A stretch of 64,000 nucleotides of DNA from Eudorina sp. 2006-703-Eu-15 (GCA_003117195.1 BDSI01000002.1:1575328-1639327); one strand, 5' to 3'; numbered from the stretch's first letter, positions 22,156 through 59,795 are shown. Notes: generated from the letters alone by a model not told the origin. Numbers and translations are program-made.

Positions 22156-24033
22156 ATGATTATACAAATGCCAGTCTCTTTGCTGTCCGCAGGCTCATTG
22201 CCAACTCGTCCTGCTACAGCCGCGGAAGTCATGCTAGCAGCCATGCCAGTGACCGAAGAAACGCCCATCAGTCCAAGCCAGCGCAGAACTATCAGGATAA
22301 TGGAGCCTAAAATCAGGGAGGACCAAGAGGAAGAGGAGGACCAGCAGCGAAAGAGCCGACAACCGTCGGTCCAACAGCTCAGCTGGGCCGATGGCAGCGA
22401 CTCGGACCTGAACTGCAGCGTCAAGTCCAGGAGACCCCACGTACCGTACTCTCAACGGGAAATATATGAGAAAAAATCCACTCCTCCCGTCCGCCGGCCG
22501 CCACCGAACACGAGGCGCACGCCTGGTGGCGCCGCCGACGGCTGCGGTGGCACGCCCGCCAACCACCCATCCGCCTCGTCTCCAGCTTTCAGTCACGCCC
22601 GTAGCGCCTGCTCCCCCGCGGTTTCCTCCGCCTCAACCGCAACTGCCGGCGGTGGCGGTGGCGGCCGCAGCACCAGCGTGAGCCGGCACCGGGCCGCCAC
22701 TCCCAACCCCATGCGCGGCACCACCGCGACCCCGCGCGGCACAATCCACGACAGCTACGGCTCCGCAAAACACACGCCCGGCGGCGGCCGCGACACGGCC
22801 CGCCACATCCGCGAGCCTTCCCGCACCACCGCCGCCGACACGCCGCTGACGCCCCAGTCCCAGCTGCAGCAGCCGAGCTACCCGCGCGCCAAGACACCGG
22901 CGCGGACCCCCAGCTCCACACGCACTACAGCCGGTCCCGCGCACCATAGCCCGGCGCCCAGCCCCGCGGCCGCCAGCGGCGGCGGCGGCGGCACTGACGG
23001 CCGTTCCAAGACACCGGGTCGAACCCTAGCCAGGACGTCGGTGACGCCGCAGTCGAAGCCGCCGCCGTCAAAGGCCTGCTCCTCGCCGTCGGCTGTGGCG
23101 GCGTCGGCCGCCGCCAGCGGCTCCCCTGGTATGGTGACCGCCAGCCCTCCGCCGCCTTGGAACTCCAGCACCATGAAGTCACCGGCCTCGGGGACACCGT
23201 CAAGCCGGCCCGGTACGGCAGCCCGGTCCGTGAGCGTCGGCCGGCCTCCTCGTCAGACCCTGGACACCGGCACCGCCGCCGCCGCTGCCACAAGCGCCGC
23301 CGCCGCTGCCGCCACCCTGGGCCGCAGCAGGGGAGGTGCCCCCACGACCCCGCCAGCGGCCGCGACGGCGGTCGTTCCCATTCGGCCGGCTCCCGCGTCC
23401 ACGGTCACGAGGCACCAGTTGCCACAGGCGCCGACGGCGATGATCGCGGCGGCGGCGGCGGCCCGCGGCGCCTTTGACCGCATCGGCTCCGTCTCCTCGA
23501 CGGCGACCAGCGACTGCGCGGCCCTGCGTGACGCGGAGCCGGCGAGCGGCGGCGGAGCCGCCGCCGCCGACGGCGCCGTCGGCAGCGGCGCCGCCAAGGC
23601 GCCCGTCTCGGGGCTCACGGCGTCGGACTCCGACGAGGCGGTGGCGGAGGCGGCGGTGGTGGTGCGCGCCAAGCTGCAGCGCGCATACAACGGCCCGACG
23701 GAGGGCGGCGCGACGGACGCGGGGTCGGAGGCGATGTCCTTGGGCTTGATCGACCTGGACGGGTCCGACTCCATGAGCCTGTGTGGCAGCAAGGCGCCCC
23801 ACGCGGGGGTGCCGCCCAAGGGCTCGCTGCTGGTGCCGGCGCCCAGTTGCGCGGATGGCTCTGAGGGCGGCGCCGCCGCGCGGGCGGCGGAGGGGGAGCA
23901 GCCGGCGACGGCCATGGCCAAACCGCCGCTGCCGCTGGTGGTGGCGAAGGCGGCGACGCAGGGCAAGTCGTTGGCAGCCGCTGCCGCGGAGGCGCGCGCC
24001 GCCAAGACCGGCTGTGGTTGCGCAGTGATGTGA
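22156..24033 (+). CDS. Disordered 625-aa protein with C-terminal CaaX box
   Basis: Single open frame with strong GC3 bias; I do not recognise the family. The first ~90 residues contain an acidic/basic patch (IREDQEEEEDQQRKSRQ) and SWADGSDSDL. The rest is Ala/Pro/Ser/Thr/Arg-rich low complexity with many TP and SP dipeptides (TPPVRRPPP, RTPGG, KTPART), that is, many possible proline-directed phosphorylation sites. The last residues are KTGCGCAVM. CAVM fits a CaaX box for farnesylation, and the Cys two positions before it could be palmitoylated, so membrane anchoring is inferred. Start uncertain: ATGs at 22156, 22168, 22231 and 22243 are in frame; 22243 has a good Kozak context (GCAGCCATGCC), and the segment before ~22190 may be intron. 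A TGTAA at 24319-24323 could be its poly(A) signal. Confidence 0.75.
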   Translation: MIIQMPVSLLSAGSLPTRPATAAEVMLAAMPVTEETPISPSQRRTIRIMEPKIREDQEEEEDQQRKSRQPSVQQLSWADGSDSDLNCSVKSRRPHVPYSQREIYEKKSTPPVRRPPPNTRRTPGGAADGCGGTPANHPSASSPAFSHARSACSPAVSSASTATAGGGGGGRSTSVSRHRAATPNPMRGTTATPRGTIHDSYGSAKHTPGGGRDTARHIREPSRTTAADTPLTPQSQLQQPSYPRAKTPARTPSSTRTTAGPAHHSPAPSPAAASGGGGGTDGRSKTPGRTLARTSVTPQSKPPPSKACSSPSAVAASAAASGSPGMVTASPPPPWNSSTMKSPASGTPSSRPGTAARSVSVGRPPRQTLDTGTAAAAATSAAAAAATLGRSRGGAPTTPPAAATAVVPIRPAPASTVTRHQLPQAPTAMIAAAAAARGAFDRIGSVSSTATSDCAALRDAEPASGGGAAAADGAVGSGAAKAPVSGLTASDSDEAVAEAAVVVRAKLQRAYNGPTEGGATDAGSEAMSLGLIDLDGSDSMSLCGSKAPHAGVPPKGSLLVPAPSCADGSEGGAAARAAEGEQPATAMAKPPLPLVVAKAATQGKSLAAAAAEARAAKTGCGCAVM

Positions 24034-24204
24034 TGCGCTGGGATGTGGTAAGGGAGGAATCTGCGCGTGATGTGATGTGGTTCGATGTGAGTTCAGGTTG
24101 GCGATGGAGGTGTGGTGGCCTGACCAGGCGCGGGCGGGCGGACGGACGAGGAAGAGGCCGGCGAGGGGCGCAGGGATCCACTGCCCAGGCATGTGTATGT
24201 GTGT

Positions 24205-24325
24205 GTGTGTGTTTTATGAGAAGCCCGCCCATAACCGTGTGTGTGCTTTATGAGGAGCCCGCCCATAACCGTGTGTGAGTGTGTTTTATAAGAAGCCCGC
24301 CCATAACCGTGTGTGTGTGTAAAAG
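24205..24325. repeat. About 36 bp tandem repeat, three copies, with (GT)n
   Basis: AAGCCCGCCCATAACCGTGT occurs three times (with GAGCCC in the middle copy), separated by GTGTG and TTTTATGAG/TTTATAAG spacers. A related sequence, AGCCCACTCATAACCG, is at about 58596-58612. Confidence 0.9.
24319..24323 (+). terminator. Possible TGTAA poly(A) signal
   Basis: Plus-strand TGTAA about 290 nt behind the stop of the CaaX protein gene. It sits at the end of the GT-rich repeat, so the match may be by chance. Confidence 0.3.
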
Positions 24326-25091
24326 ACAACTGAGCCGCGTGTGTGTGTACGGCAGGGGAGATTTCGCGGCAACGGTACCGCGGGGTGCGTTGCCGACATC
24401 ACGGCTTCCACCAAGGCATGGATGGAGGGCGGCTTGGGAGCGGGCGGGCGGGAGACCTCTGAGCCCCAGCTGCGGGCCAGTCATGCTGCGGCAATTAAGG
24501 TGGCTGGGAGGTGACGGTACTTTGGAGAGAGCGATCGCGGATACATGCATACGGCCAGGGTGTTGTCTTTGTGGGTACAGCTGGGCCGCCGTGACCGGTG
24601 CGCCACGGGTATCAAGCTGTTGATGCGGGTGCTCTGTACAGGTCCGTGCATCGCATGGCTCGGGAGGGTTAAATGGGTGGGGAGGCTCGTTTCGTCGTGT
24701 GGGCGGAAAGAGAGCCCGTGTGTACCCCGCCAGCATGTCATCGCACCGGCAGCACGCCGCGCGTGGCGCGCCGGTGAAGCGCGCGCGTGGCCGTTGACGG
24801 GCGCATATTGCAGCCGGCCGCCCCGCGCGGCATCAATAATGTGCAGGGTTCCCCATCTCATCTTTTATTGAGGCACCCGCCCACCGCCCGGACCGGTGTT
24901 TGGTCGGTCCCCCCAGCATCATATGTCGTGTTGGCTGTCGTGTTGGCTGGCAGGGGTGGCGGCCACCTACCCTAGGGCTTGTAATACTCCGTTGGCGCAG
25001 CTGCGGCCTCATCAGTAGGAAGTTATTGTAGTGACGGGGGTGCACTGGGTTGTCAGACCCTTCGATGAGGGTAGCGCCACCTTTGGGGCAT

Positions 25092-25142
25092 GTTGACTCA
25101 TTGACCCCACTGCTTGACCCCACTGCTTGACCCCACTGCTTG
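25092..25142. repeat. Short tandem repeat TTGACCCCACTGC
   Basis: A 13-15 bp unit repeated three to four times; no gene is associated with it. Confidence 0.85.
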
Positions 25143-27082
25143 CCCACACAGCACATACCTCCGCGTGTCTTATTTGACTTATTTGAGCATACCTCCGCAT
25201 GGGGACCGGGGACGCTTGGACAGGTTGCACCCCCGATGGCTCTCCCGGCGTATAGGCTCAGCGAGGCTCGCTGCCCCTGGCCCTTTCGCCCAGGGTATTA
25301 TCAATATTTTTTTTATTAGGTTGGAATCGTCGCCGGAATCCGTTATCGGGGGTTCCCTAGAGCGCGCTTTGCGGCCCCTGGCCCCGCCTCGTTGGTGCTG
25401 TTGAGCAATGTTTATCACAATTTATTCCGTGGGCGCGGCGTTATCGGTGCGTCCGTCGCTCCTATCTGATTGCAGGTACATGCCGCCCGCCCGGCAATTT
25501 GGGGCGCGGCTAGGGGTTATAGCAATTTGGGGCGCAGCTAGGGTAATAGGACGTTCTTCGGCCCGCTTCCGCTCCCCGGCCCCCATCCATGGTGAGGAAG
25601 GGCCCAACCCTACCCCATATGCCAGACGCTGCAGCATACAGTCGTTGTTGGTTGAGTAACAGGAGAAGAGAGTGTTGGTGTTGGTGGTGGTTTTCCGTGT
25701 TGTCGGGTCGCGTCAGGGTCGCGGTGTAGGTGCCCCACAGGGCCCTGGGCGCAGTATAGCCGGGACCAAAATGGCTGCGGGGTTGTGAAAAGAGCTGCAC
25801 CCATGGTGGCGGGGCAATGGCCATGGGGGCATGCTCGGAGGCCAGGAACGGAAGAATGGGACCAGCACGCTGTGTGCAACGGCCGATTCATTGGATGTTC
25901 GGTTGAATTGGAAGCATTCAATGGTCGGCCTCCAACACGCGCCGACCTCTCTCCGTCCCCAGGGCGCCTCGTGGGGAGGGCAGCGGAAACAGTTACAACG
26001 CAGACGACGTGAGGGAGGGCTTCTCACAACTTGATTGTTGGGGCTCGTGTGTTGGGGGGAAGACCACCGTCAGCTTGCGGCTTGAAGGATAGACCAGTCG
26101 CGCAGACACCGTTCAGTGCGGCCTTTTTGTTCTTCTAGGGTTCAGTCAGCGTTGGTCAGCCCGTACTCCAGGAGCCGTACTCTACGGCTTTCCCGTACAA
26201 CGCTGACTCGGGATGAGCCCGAGACGAAGGCGCGCATTATTGGCACGACAAGTGACAACGTGACAAGCCGCACACCAGGAAACACGGCGACACGGGACCA
26301 GAAGGTTCCGGAGCACACTGCGACCACTGGTTATAATACGAAAAGAAGACGGAACCCGGCGAGAATTCCGCTGGCCAGCCACCCCTCCTCCCGCCGCGGC
26401 TGTACACAGCAGACACGGCAGGTGGCGCAGGTTGGCAGCAGCCCGCGAACAGCAACTTTGGACGCGGTGTCCACTGTGACATCATTAACAACATATCTTA
26501 ACACCGCACCCTTGCTTGCTTTTCTGGAAACGCTGATCCGCCGGTGATCGTGCCCACCATCACCGCTTTGCGTCTACGCCCCTCCCCCAAAGAAAGAAGG
26601 GGCAGAAAAACACGGCGCGCCGCAGCGATCCCACGACGTGGGGAGAAGCACTCTGGACACCGCAGGGGCCGGCAGCGCCCCACTGGCCCCACGCGTGCTT
26701 AGGAAGTTATAACCAAAGGAACAAGACGTCGCGCCGGCAATACAGCAGTTCAGACACCAACCCCGCCTATTATGCAACACAACAGGCGACCACACTTGCG
26801 CAACCGATTTGTGCCGCGTACACAGTTCTCCGGGAACGAGTACCTCCTCCTCCGTCCGCCCCACCCCAGCTCCACCACCGGGGCGGAACCTGAGTGCAAA
26901 GCAAAAAAGTAATGGAAGGCCCCGCCGAATCAAAGCCAAGCGCAGGGAGGGCAGCAGCACTGCAGCAGCGCTACCACATGGGTACTGCAGCAGTAGCACC
27001 ACCCCGCGCCTTCGGAAAGCCCCTGGTGTCCGCGCCTTGGCGTCCCATGCAATGTCACAAACCGGAGCCCTGGGGAGCACAG

Positions 27083-27325
27083 CCAGCCAGCCAGCCAACC
27101 AGCCAGCCAACCAGCCAGCCAGCTAACCAGCCAGCCAACCAGCCAGCCAGCTAACCAGCCAGCCAGCCAACCAGCCAGCCAACCAGCCAGCCAGCTAACC
27201 AGCCAGCCAACCAGCCAGCCAACCAGCCAGCCAGCCAACCAGCCAGCCAGCCAGCCAGCCAACCAGCCAGCCAACCAGCCAGCCAGCCAACCAGCCAGCC
27301 AACCAGCCAGCCAGCAAGCAAGCAA
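27083..27325. repeat. (CCAGCCAA)n microsatellite-like array
   Basis: About 240 bp of CCAGCCAGCCAACCAG-type tetranucleotide repeats, with occasional CTAA. It is open in several frames and creates false ORFs rich in Trp/Leu/Ala/Gly or Pro/Ala/Ser/Gln. Confidence 0.97.
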
Positions 27326-27520
27326 GGCGAAGCGCGAGCGGATGGCATGCGCCTTTTGCATCTCGAGCGGTTGGTTGGTCCGTCGGTCGGTCCGTCTGTC
27401 AACAACGGTGAGACGCAGCATCCTCAGTGCAGCCCCATAAGGCCCTCCGCCGTGGGCGGCGACCGGCGGCGGCGCACCGCCGACCCACACCCAGCGCGCG
27501 GGCAATCATTATTTTAGGCA

Positions 27521-27676
27521 ATGCGATGCAACAGCAGCTCAGCCTCGCCCCACCGCCTCGCCCCGCGAGAAGCCACCAAGGCCAAGGGAATCGTTGCCAG
27601 AGCAAAACCTTCCAAGGAAGTCACCGTGCTGGACAGCGGCGAGGAACACTATCGACTCAAGTGCAAACTCGCGTAG
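27521..27676 (+). CDS. Short unrecognised ORF, possibly a terminal exon
   Basis: ATG to TAG, 51 codons. Its C-terminal half (EATKAKGIVARAKPSKEVTV, then LDSGEEHYRLKCKLA) reads more like ordinary protein than the neighbouring shadow frames. The sequence before residue ~18 is poor, and CAGCAGCTCAG near 27531 could be a splice acceptor, so this may be the last exon of an unidentified plus-strand gene or a decayed fragment. No function is suggested. Confidence 0.25.
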   Translation: MRCNSSSASPHRLAPREATKAKGIVARAKPSKEVTVLDSGEEHYRLKCKLA

Positions 27677-28747
27677 AAGACTACAATAAAACCGTCCTCG
27701 GGACCCTCCGAACCACCGCGGCGGCAGCTTGCGTCCCGCAGACCACCCAAAGCCGCCGCTTCTCCGTCCCTCGGCCGCCAGGCCATCTCAAACCACACGC
27801 GGCACGGCTCCAGGGATGCCGCGCTGAGATCCCGGTTCCTTTTCGCGCGCCACCCCAACAGCGGCGTGCCCTCAACTCCGCTCGGCGTGTTCAGTTTCAC
27901 ACCGGGCCATCGAAACCGCCCGGCAGCACCCGCAGCAGCCCCCAGACGCAGAAGCAACCGTCGCAGCCGCCGGCGACTCGTCGCGGCGGCGGCCCGATCC
28001 ACCTTCACCTGCCCCTGGCGACCTCGCCAAGCCCCGCGCCTACATGCAATGCATGCTTCGGGATTTGATTCAATTCCTGAGGGGGAGTCCCCGCTTCAAC
28101 TCTCTTCAACAACAAGCTCAACAACCAACCCCCCAAACCGTACCTGGCATGAGACGCCGATGCCGCAAGGGTCGGCAATCCGCGCATCAGCCCCAACGCA
28201 GCAGCAGAAGCTGAGCGCGGCCGCTATACGAGATGGCTGATTTCCATCACGGCGCGGCCGCGCCCGCGATCCCGTGCGCCTCGGCCGGCTGGGCTGGGTG
28301 GGGCTGGGCTGGGTGGTGGCCAACTTACGTCAACGCGTCATGTCGCGTACGCCGCGTGCAAGTACCCAAACAGTTTATTATTATAATAAGGACATCTTCA
28401 TTTTTTTCGTAAGCCGCTGAAGATTCATCCCCATACATCCTGCGACCGCAAACCTATGACTTGCGACCGCCGAGAACTATTGCCTAGCTGCAAAGCTCCT
28501 CGACCTTTGTTCCTTGGTCCTTGCCCAACATCTTCCACGTGAACCCTCCGCATTTCCCGGTTCCCGGTACAATTCCGTACCATACCACACCGTACCCGCT
28601 GTACCAATCTCGCCAAGGCACATCACAACACCTCAACAGCGTAGACAAGCCGAACAACCTCAACGAATATCCACAGGTGCGGCGACAACAAAATCCGCCT
28701 CGGCATCCCCCGCCCGCGATCTCCCCAACGGACCGGCCCAACCCACG

Positions 28748-28832
28748 CTGGTACCGTGCCGTACCGTACCGTGCTGTACCGTGCGTACCCACGCTGGTAC
28801 CGTACCGTGCTGTACCGTGCCGTACCCGACGA
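28748..28832. repeat. GTACCGTGC repeat
   Basis: Irregular array of GTACCGTGC/GTACCGTACC units with an internal repeat of ACGCTGGTACCGT. It is part of a general excess of GTAC-containing short words in this window. Confidence 0.85.
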
Positions 28833-29103
28833 ACGCTCATGGTCAGCAGACCGACCGACCCGGGCTGGTCCCGTCCGACACCTAGAGACCCCCGCCCCGT
28901 CAGACGCAGCCTCCCTCCGGTCGGTTCTCATCGCCCACAAGGCCCACAAGACCCACAAGGCCACAAGGCGGTCAGGAGGTCAGGAGGGCACCACCGACGG
29001 CAAGAGAGCAGGACGCCAGCGGAAGCGAGGGCAGCGGAAGCGAGGGCAGCAAGAGTGTCCAGGGCACCCACAGAAGCGCGGTTCCGGAGCGACCCAGGGC
29101 CGC

Positions 29104-35192
<6,089 letters not shown>

Positions 35193-35399
35193 TGGATATG
35201 CCGAATACGCCACGCTGGTCAGCGCCGATATTGTTAAGTACAAAACTCGATAGCAAAGCAGTGAAAATTGTAAGACAAGAATTGCAGTAGATGGGTACAT
35301 GATGAGCATTTAAATAGCTTCCGACCTGCCCGTACGAGCTAATTCCGAGACACATCTATAACCTAAGCGTTTGTGTCTGGTGCTTTACTAATACTGCGT

Positions 35400-35798
35400 C
35401 TGGCACAAAGAGATTATAATTGGCATTGAAGGAATGCAGTGAAAACGCATTGAAGTCTCCGCTTCCGTCTACTCAAGTGTCGGAAAAGTCGCTTTTTGGC
35501 AAGTGAAGTTGTCCTCTCTCAATTTGTTTGCCGAAGCCCCGGACTCAATTTGTTTACCCAAGATCTCAAAGGGCGTTTATTGTTATCAGTAACCGCAACT
35601 GGCACAAAGAGATTATAATTGGCATTGAAGGAATGCAGTGAAAACGCATTGAAGTCTCCGCTTCCGTCTACTCAAGTGTCGGAAAAGTCGCTTTTTGGCA
35701 AGTGAAGTTGTCCTCTCTCAATTTGTTTGCCGAAGCCCCGGACTCAATTTGTTTACCCAAGATCTCAAAGGGCGTTTATTGTTATCAGTAACCGCAAC
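35400..35798. repeat. 199 bp perfect tandem duplication
   Basis: The block beginning CTGGCACAAAGAGATTATAA at 35400 repeats exactly at 35599, and the second copy ends about 35798. I saw no mismatch between copies, so it is recent (or an assembly artefact). It is AT-rich, unlike the flanking genes, and lies about 200 bp upstream of the thioredoxin reductase start. Confidence 0.95.
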
Positions 35799-36276
35799 TA
35801 TCCCGTAACAACATGCACCACATGACACAACTACGACAACGAGCAGCGGCTTTGTTTGCTCTGGAGGTAATCAGTCGGCGTACTTACGGTTGCGTTTGCG
35901 CATGCACTGGTGGCCTGTCAGGCTTGGAGTTCCCTTTCAGTCCAGCCATGCACTGCAACAGGCATCCCTGAAGACAATCAAGGCCTGGTGCTGCATTTCG
36001 GAAGATGGATTGTCAGTTGTCCACATGGACTACGGCAGAAATGCCTGCTGAACACTGGGAGCACCCTTGTAGCAGCACATACGTAGCTATTTCATCAGCA
36101 TTCGATACCGGTAACCACGGCAGCCCCCTGCTGCCAATCGAGGCACTGATGAACACAAGCGGATGAACGCACTGAACGCACAAGGGATGGAAGCTGAACC
36201 CTCTGTCAGCCAGGACGTGCCGTACCATGCGATGCCAGTCAGCCAAAATTATTCCCTTCCTCTTGTTTGTATAACC

Positions 36277-36500
36277 GTTACAAGGTGGACCCGTAGTCCT
36301 GACCGGGCGTCCAACGGGCCCATCCAGATAGCTCGTGGGCGCCTCATCTCATCAACCCCTACCAAGGACTGCGCACCCATCCTCCATCACCCGCGGGGGG
36401 GGGGGTCGTGCAGCCATACCGGGCGGCCAACACACCAGGTGATCAGTGCGCCAGGATTGCCTCTCCTGGGAAACCGCGCGCACCAGACCCGCCAAGGCCA
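36277..36500 (+). mobile_element. Dispersed ~220 bp repeat, copy A
   Basis: Begins GTTACAAGGTGGACC and includes TCATCAACCCCTACCAAGGA, a poly(G) run near 36397-36406 and CAGGATTGCCTCTCCTGG. The same sequence occurs inverted at 44215-44440 with roughly 80 percent or better identity by eye. There is no coding capacity, so it is a small non-autonomous mobile element (SINE or MITE-like); its class is unresolved. Confidence 0.75.
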
Positions 36501-37969
36501 GGGAGCACGCTCGTGCGTGGCGGCTCCCCGGGGCATACCCGTGCGGTTCAACGAAGGACAGGATGTCTAGAGGTTCAAACCCTAGCTACCACCAGGCCCT
36601 TCACGCACATTAGTTGATAAGGAATCCGAGCAAAAGAGCGGCGTACAGGCGAATGAAGCTGCACCCGACTACTGGCATGGACTCCACCGCGGGAGCTGTA
36701 GCTTGAGCTGGAATCGATGGACAGACTTGATAAAAGTACGTCTCCAAGGGGACCCTGTGTACAGCAGGGTAAAGGTGTGAACATGAGGTTGATATCAGGG
36801 CGGTGGCGCGCCAGTCTCCGGCCGGGTGGGTGCGATGAACGAGCCGTGCTCCCCAGCCAGCGATACTGGGGCAAAAAGGGGAAATTGCGTTACTGCCATG
36901 CCTGATGTTGTAGCGGGAGAGGGGTAGGAGGCGGATGAAGACTGCCGTGCTCGCGAACCATTCGCAGGCATGCGTTTTGAGCCCCGACGGGCGCCGCCCA
37001 ACAACGGCGTGAGGCATGGTCCGCTCCCATTACGGTACAACACGCCCAAGTGCAAAGCTTAGTGTAGCGTGACAATCATTATTGCTGGCGGCGGCTATCG
37101 CTTACAGGGGCTCTACGTGCGACGAGGTTGGTGTATTGGTCGTTACACGTCGTTACATGGGCGACCGTCCAGCAGCACGCCATGATACGTTAAGTTGACG
37201 TGCGAGATCCGCTGTAACTCCGTTCAGCAGGCCCCCGAGGGCCAAGCGTCCAGATTAGCTTCAGCTCTTGGACATCCCTCGTGCAGCACTGACCAGGACT
37301 GACCCAAGCACCCAACCAATGACTAGATGTCATCATGATCAATGGCAGTCGGAGAATCCGCCGGCGCGCGGGCGCCGACTGCAGGCCCAGCCACGCACCG
37401 GAAATTTTCACAACCATGTCATAATGGCCATAAAGACCCTCAACCAACAGCAGCCGGAGGCCAACTGCGTCATGCATCAACGACCGGCCTGCGCCGTGCG
37501 TATTCGGCAAAGTAGCGTGGCGCTGGCGGCGAATCCGTGCGGGTACCGCGCGCACCGCAGCGCCTGGTCCCACCCTGACGCCTACGCGCGCGACTGCGCT
37601 GCAACGTCACAACCAACCAACAACACACAGACGCCGTTCTCGCAGCACCACATGCCAGCCATGTGTGTGCCCGGGTTCGTTTCTGGTTCTGGTCAGTTTG
37701 TCCTTTTCAGCAATCCCAGCAAAACATGCATGCGAGCTCTTTCCTTCGGCTCTCGGCGTCTGCCACGCGCCGCTGTAGGGCGTCCACGAACGCTGCATCC
37801 CAGCCAGCGGGGTCTGGCCCCTGCCCCATGCGCACACGGAAGCAAATACACAACCCACGCAGCCAGCCAGCCGCGGGGAGGGGCGGCGGGAAGGGCGGGA
37901 ATCGCCCCCGGAGGACACGGAAGCCCCTCAGCAGGTCCTTTCTCTTCTCGCTCACACAAACTATTATTA

Positions 37970-37974
37970 TTACA
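37970..37974 (-). terminator. TGTAA poly(A) signal of the giant gene
   Basis: Minus-strand TGTAA 79 nt behind the stop codon of the giant gene, at the spacing expected in volvocine algae. It overlaps a copy of the GACCCGCGGGTC element. Confidence 0.5.
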
Positions 37975-38052
37975 GCGGACCCGCGGGTCATACTATACAA
38001 ACCATATTGCTCCTCTCCCTCATCAAGTAGGGGTCCTCTCTCACTCTCTCTC

Positions 38053-57647
<19,595 letters not shown>

Positions 57648-59795
57648 TCGCGGTGCGTGTTGCGCGGGCGATTCAGCCAACGGCAACGGCTAGGACGCAA
57701 AGTGGTTTCAGCCTTAGTCGCGCTGCCGTTACAATTTTCGACGCGTTTGCGATTAATACTCTCACATCATGTGAGGGGGGCAGCTGGTTGGACTCATTCG
57801 CATGGCGTTGCGGTGTCACAGAAGCTCTGCATTTAACGCCTCGCAACCACTACGATTCGTACAGGACTGCCGGGATCAGGCGTTATCAAGGTGTACGGAA
57901 GTCGCGCATCGGTGATCTGATGGATGTTGGTCACTAAGGAGGAGGAAACCCATGTCACGGGAGGCGGTGGAGTCACGGGTGCAGTACAGGGCTCCGAGGA
58001 GGCCGTCCAGCTCTCCGCATCGAGTCGATTGGATAACTGCGCCCACGACGAGATTGACGAGACTGGCGGATGCCGCTTTCGCGATGCTGCGACCCACGCT
58101 ATGCTGCACAGCTCCGTGCCTGCACTCAAGCCCTTACCGAAGTTTAAAATAGAAGGTCTCATTCTCGCAGCAGTACGCGGCAGCACCAACGTCTTATCAC
58201 ACGTCTTAGCAGCGCGCGATCCTCCTGCGACCGCACGCGGACTCGCGAGACGGCGCATCGTTTCCAGTCGGGGCTTTTGCCACATGAAGACATGATACGC
58301 CTCGCCGTGATTCAGACGAGGCACACCCCCACACGAGACACGGCACACACAGGCATGCATCGAAAGATCCTGAAATGAAAGGTCCCGCGGGGAGCCCTTC
58401 CCCCGACCGTGAAAGCTCCGAACTTCCCCCAACCGCGGAAATGTTTACAGCACGTACAGCTGTCTACAGACATTGACACGGACACAGGACTCCTCAATGC
58501 GCCCACGGCGCCATACACGCCTGGCACAGACCTGTACACAGACCTGTACAAGCCTAACCCCGTTACCTAGGAGACCCCCCCCGAGTGTTCAACAAGAAGC
58601 CCACTCATAACCGCCCAGGCCCGAGTACTTACCAAGACCTGCGATTTACTTACCATTACCCCTCCCCGTGTGTGTTTGTTGGTGGCAAGATGGGCGTGCG
58701 TGTCATGCATGATCCCGGGGCATAGCTACGCCCGGCAAATGTGCCCTTGTGTGTGAGTGTGTGTTCGAAGGCATGCAGAGCAGGGGCGCGTGACATGCAA
58801 TCGGCATAGCGAAGCCCGGGTGCGCCCCGCAGTGGCGAGGTCAACACGCGCAAGTCAAGGACGGGCTAGAATCCCGAACACACACACCGTCCACATGCTA
58901 CCATGGTCATTTCTATAACCAGGGACGTCATCCAGGGACATACGGGACATAAATTATGAATGCGCCCACCGCCGCGGGCAGCGTCTCATGCACACACCCA
59001 GGCCTAGGCAGGGAAGTTTCGCCGCAGCCACGGCGTTGCAACGCCGCGGCTCAGCTCTAACCGCACGAACGGCGAGGCCGCAAACGCAGACGAGGCTTCG
59101 GCGATGCAATAACGCTGCTGTCCAGCGTCCACGCTGGAGCCGTGGTGCGGAGTGCGCACCGTGCGACGCCGAGTCAGCCAAAATGACTGGCCCACGGACG
59201 TCCTTCAGCGGCGCGCGGGTGTGCCTCCGTGGCAAGCAGCAACCTGGCACACCTCGGGACGAGAGTGATGCGGTCCTGGTGCACTCGCTACCTTCTCGTT
59301 GTCAAGACAAGTGCCGGAATAAATCAAGTCCACAAATCAGTCTTCCATACAGTGCTTCGTGTGCCGTCAGCACACTACCGTATGCCTGTGAAGAGCCAGG
59401 CGTCCCCTACCAGTCATCACTAACGCCGGTCGAACATGATCCAACGTGAGCCGCCCCAAAGCGCCAAAGCAGCCAGGGCCCATTCCCCTTCGTCTTTTCG
59501 TGCTTGGGCGCTCTCAGAAGTTCGCCCGCTCACATACTCCATAACATGAATGTCCTTCGAGACCTCCAAATCGTCCTGGGTACGGTACTGCCGCACAGAC
59601 AAGGTATACGTTACATCGCCCCGCGGGGGCTGTGCCGGAACGACGCGGAGGAGACGAACAAGCAGAGGAGGCATGAGCATGCAGGAAGCATCAGGCCGAC
59701 ACATGATACACACCCAGCAACGAGCCCATAGCCTTCGCACAGCCAAGCGCTCAGCCGGCAGAGACGGCCCGCTGCGTCTTCTGGGCCCTGCACAC
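57648..59795. other. Intergenic region, no gene recognised
   Basis: Upstream of the giant gene and downstream of the disordered membrane-protein gene. Sense and antisense frames at 57833-58432 (minus) and 57924-58295 (plus) are both open, and neither is convincing. A minus-strand frame ending at 59420 (containing GDVTYTLSVRQYRTQDDLEV) could be a 3' exon of the next gene; see that entry. Confidence 0.45.
59611..59615 (-). terminator. TGTAA poly(A) signal
   Basis: Minus-strand TGTAA about 180 nt behind the TGA at 59796-59798. It supports the single-exon model for the disordered membrane protein, though the same bases lie inside the alternative 3' exon frame. Confidence 0.4.

Larger units (their letters stand above)
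24034..29103. other. Repeat-rich region without a recognised gene
   Basis: Five kilobases holding GT-rich and AGCC-type repeats, short tandem repeats near 25092 and 28748, and the 3' flank of the thioredoxin reductase gene at the right. Open frames on both strands are mutual shadows. Only a 51-codon frame (27521-27676) reads like protein; it is listed separately at low confidence. Confidence 0.5.
35193..38052. other. Intergenic region with a tandem duplication and a dispersed repeat
   Basis: Between the thioredoxin reductase start and the end of the giant gene. It contains a perfect 199 bp duplication and one copy of a ~220 bp dispersed element. No gene is supported; the long plus-strand frame beginning at 37663 runs antisense into the last exons of the giant gene. 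Confidence 0.5.

Noticed and set aside
26574..27505. Minus-strand frames with long (GWLA)n-like runs
   Set aside because: Translation of the CCAGCCAA microsatellite and its flanks.
57833..58432. Minus-strand 199-codon frame upstream of the giant gene (and plus frame 57924-58295)
   Set aside because: Both strands are open over the same bases with mid GC3 and no motif; I could not choose either or splice it to exon 1.
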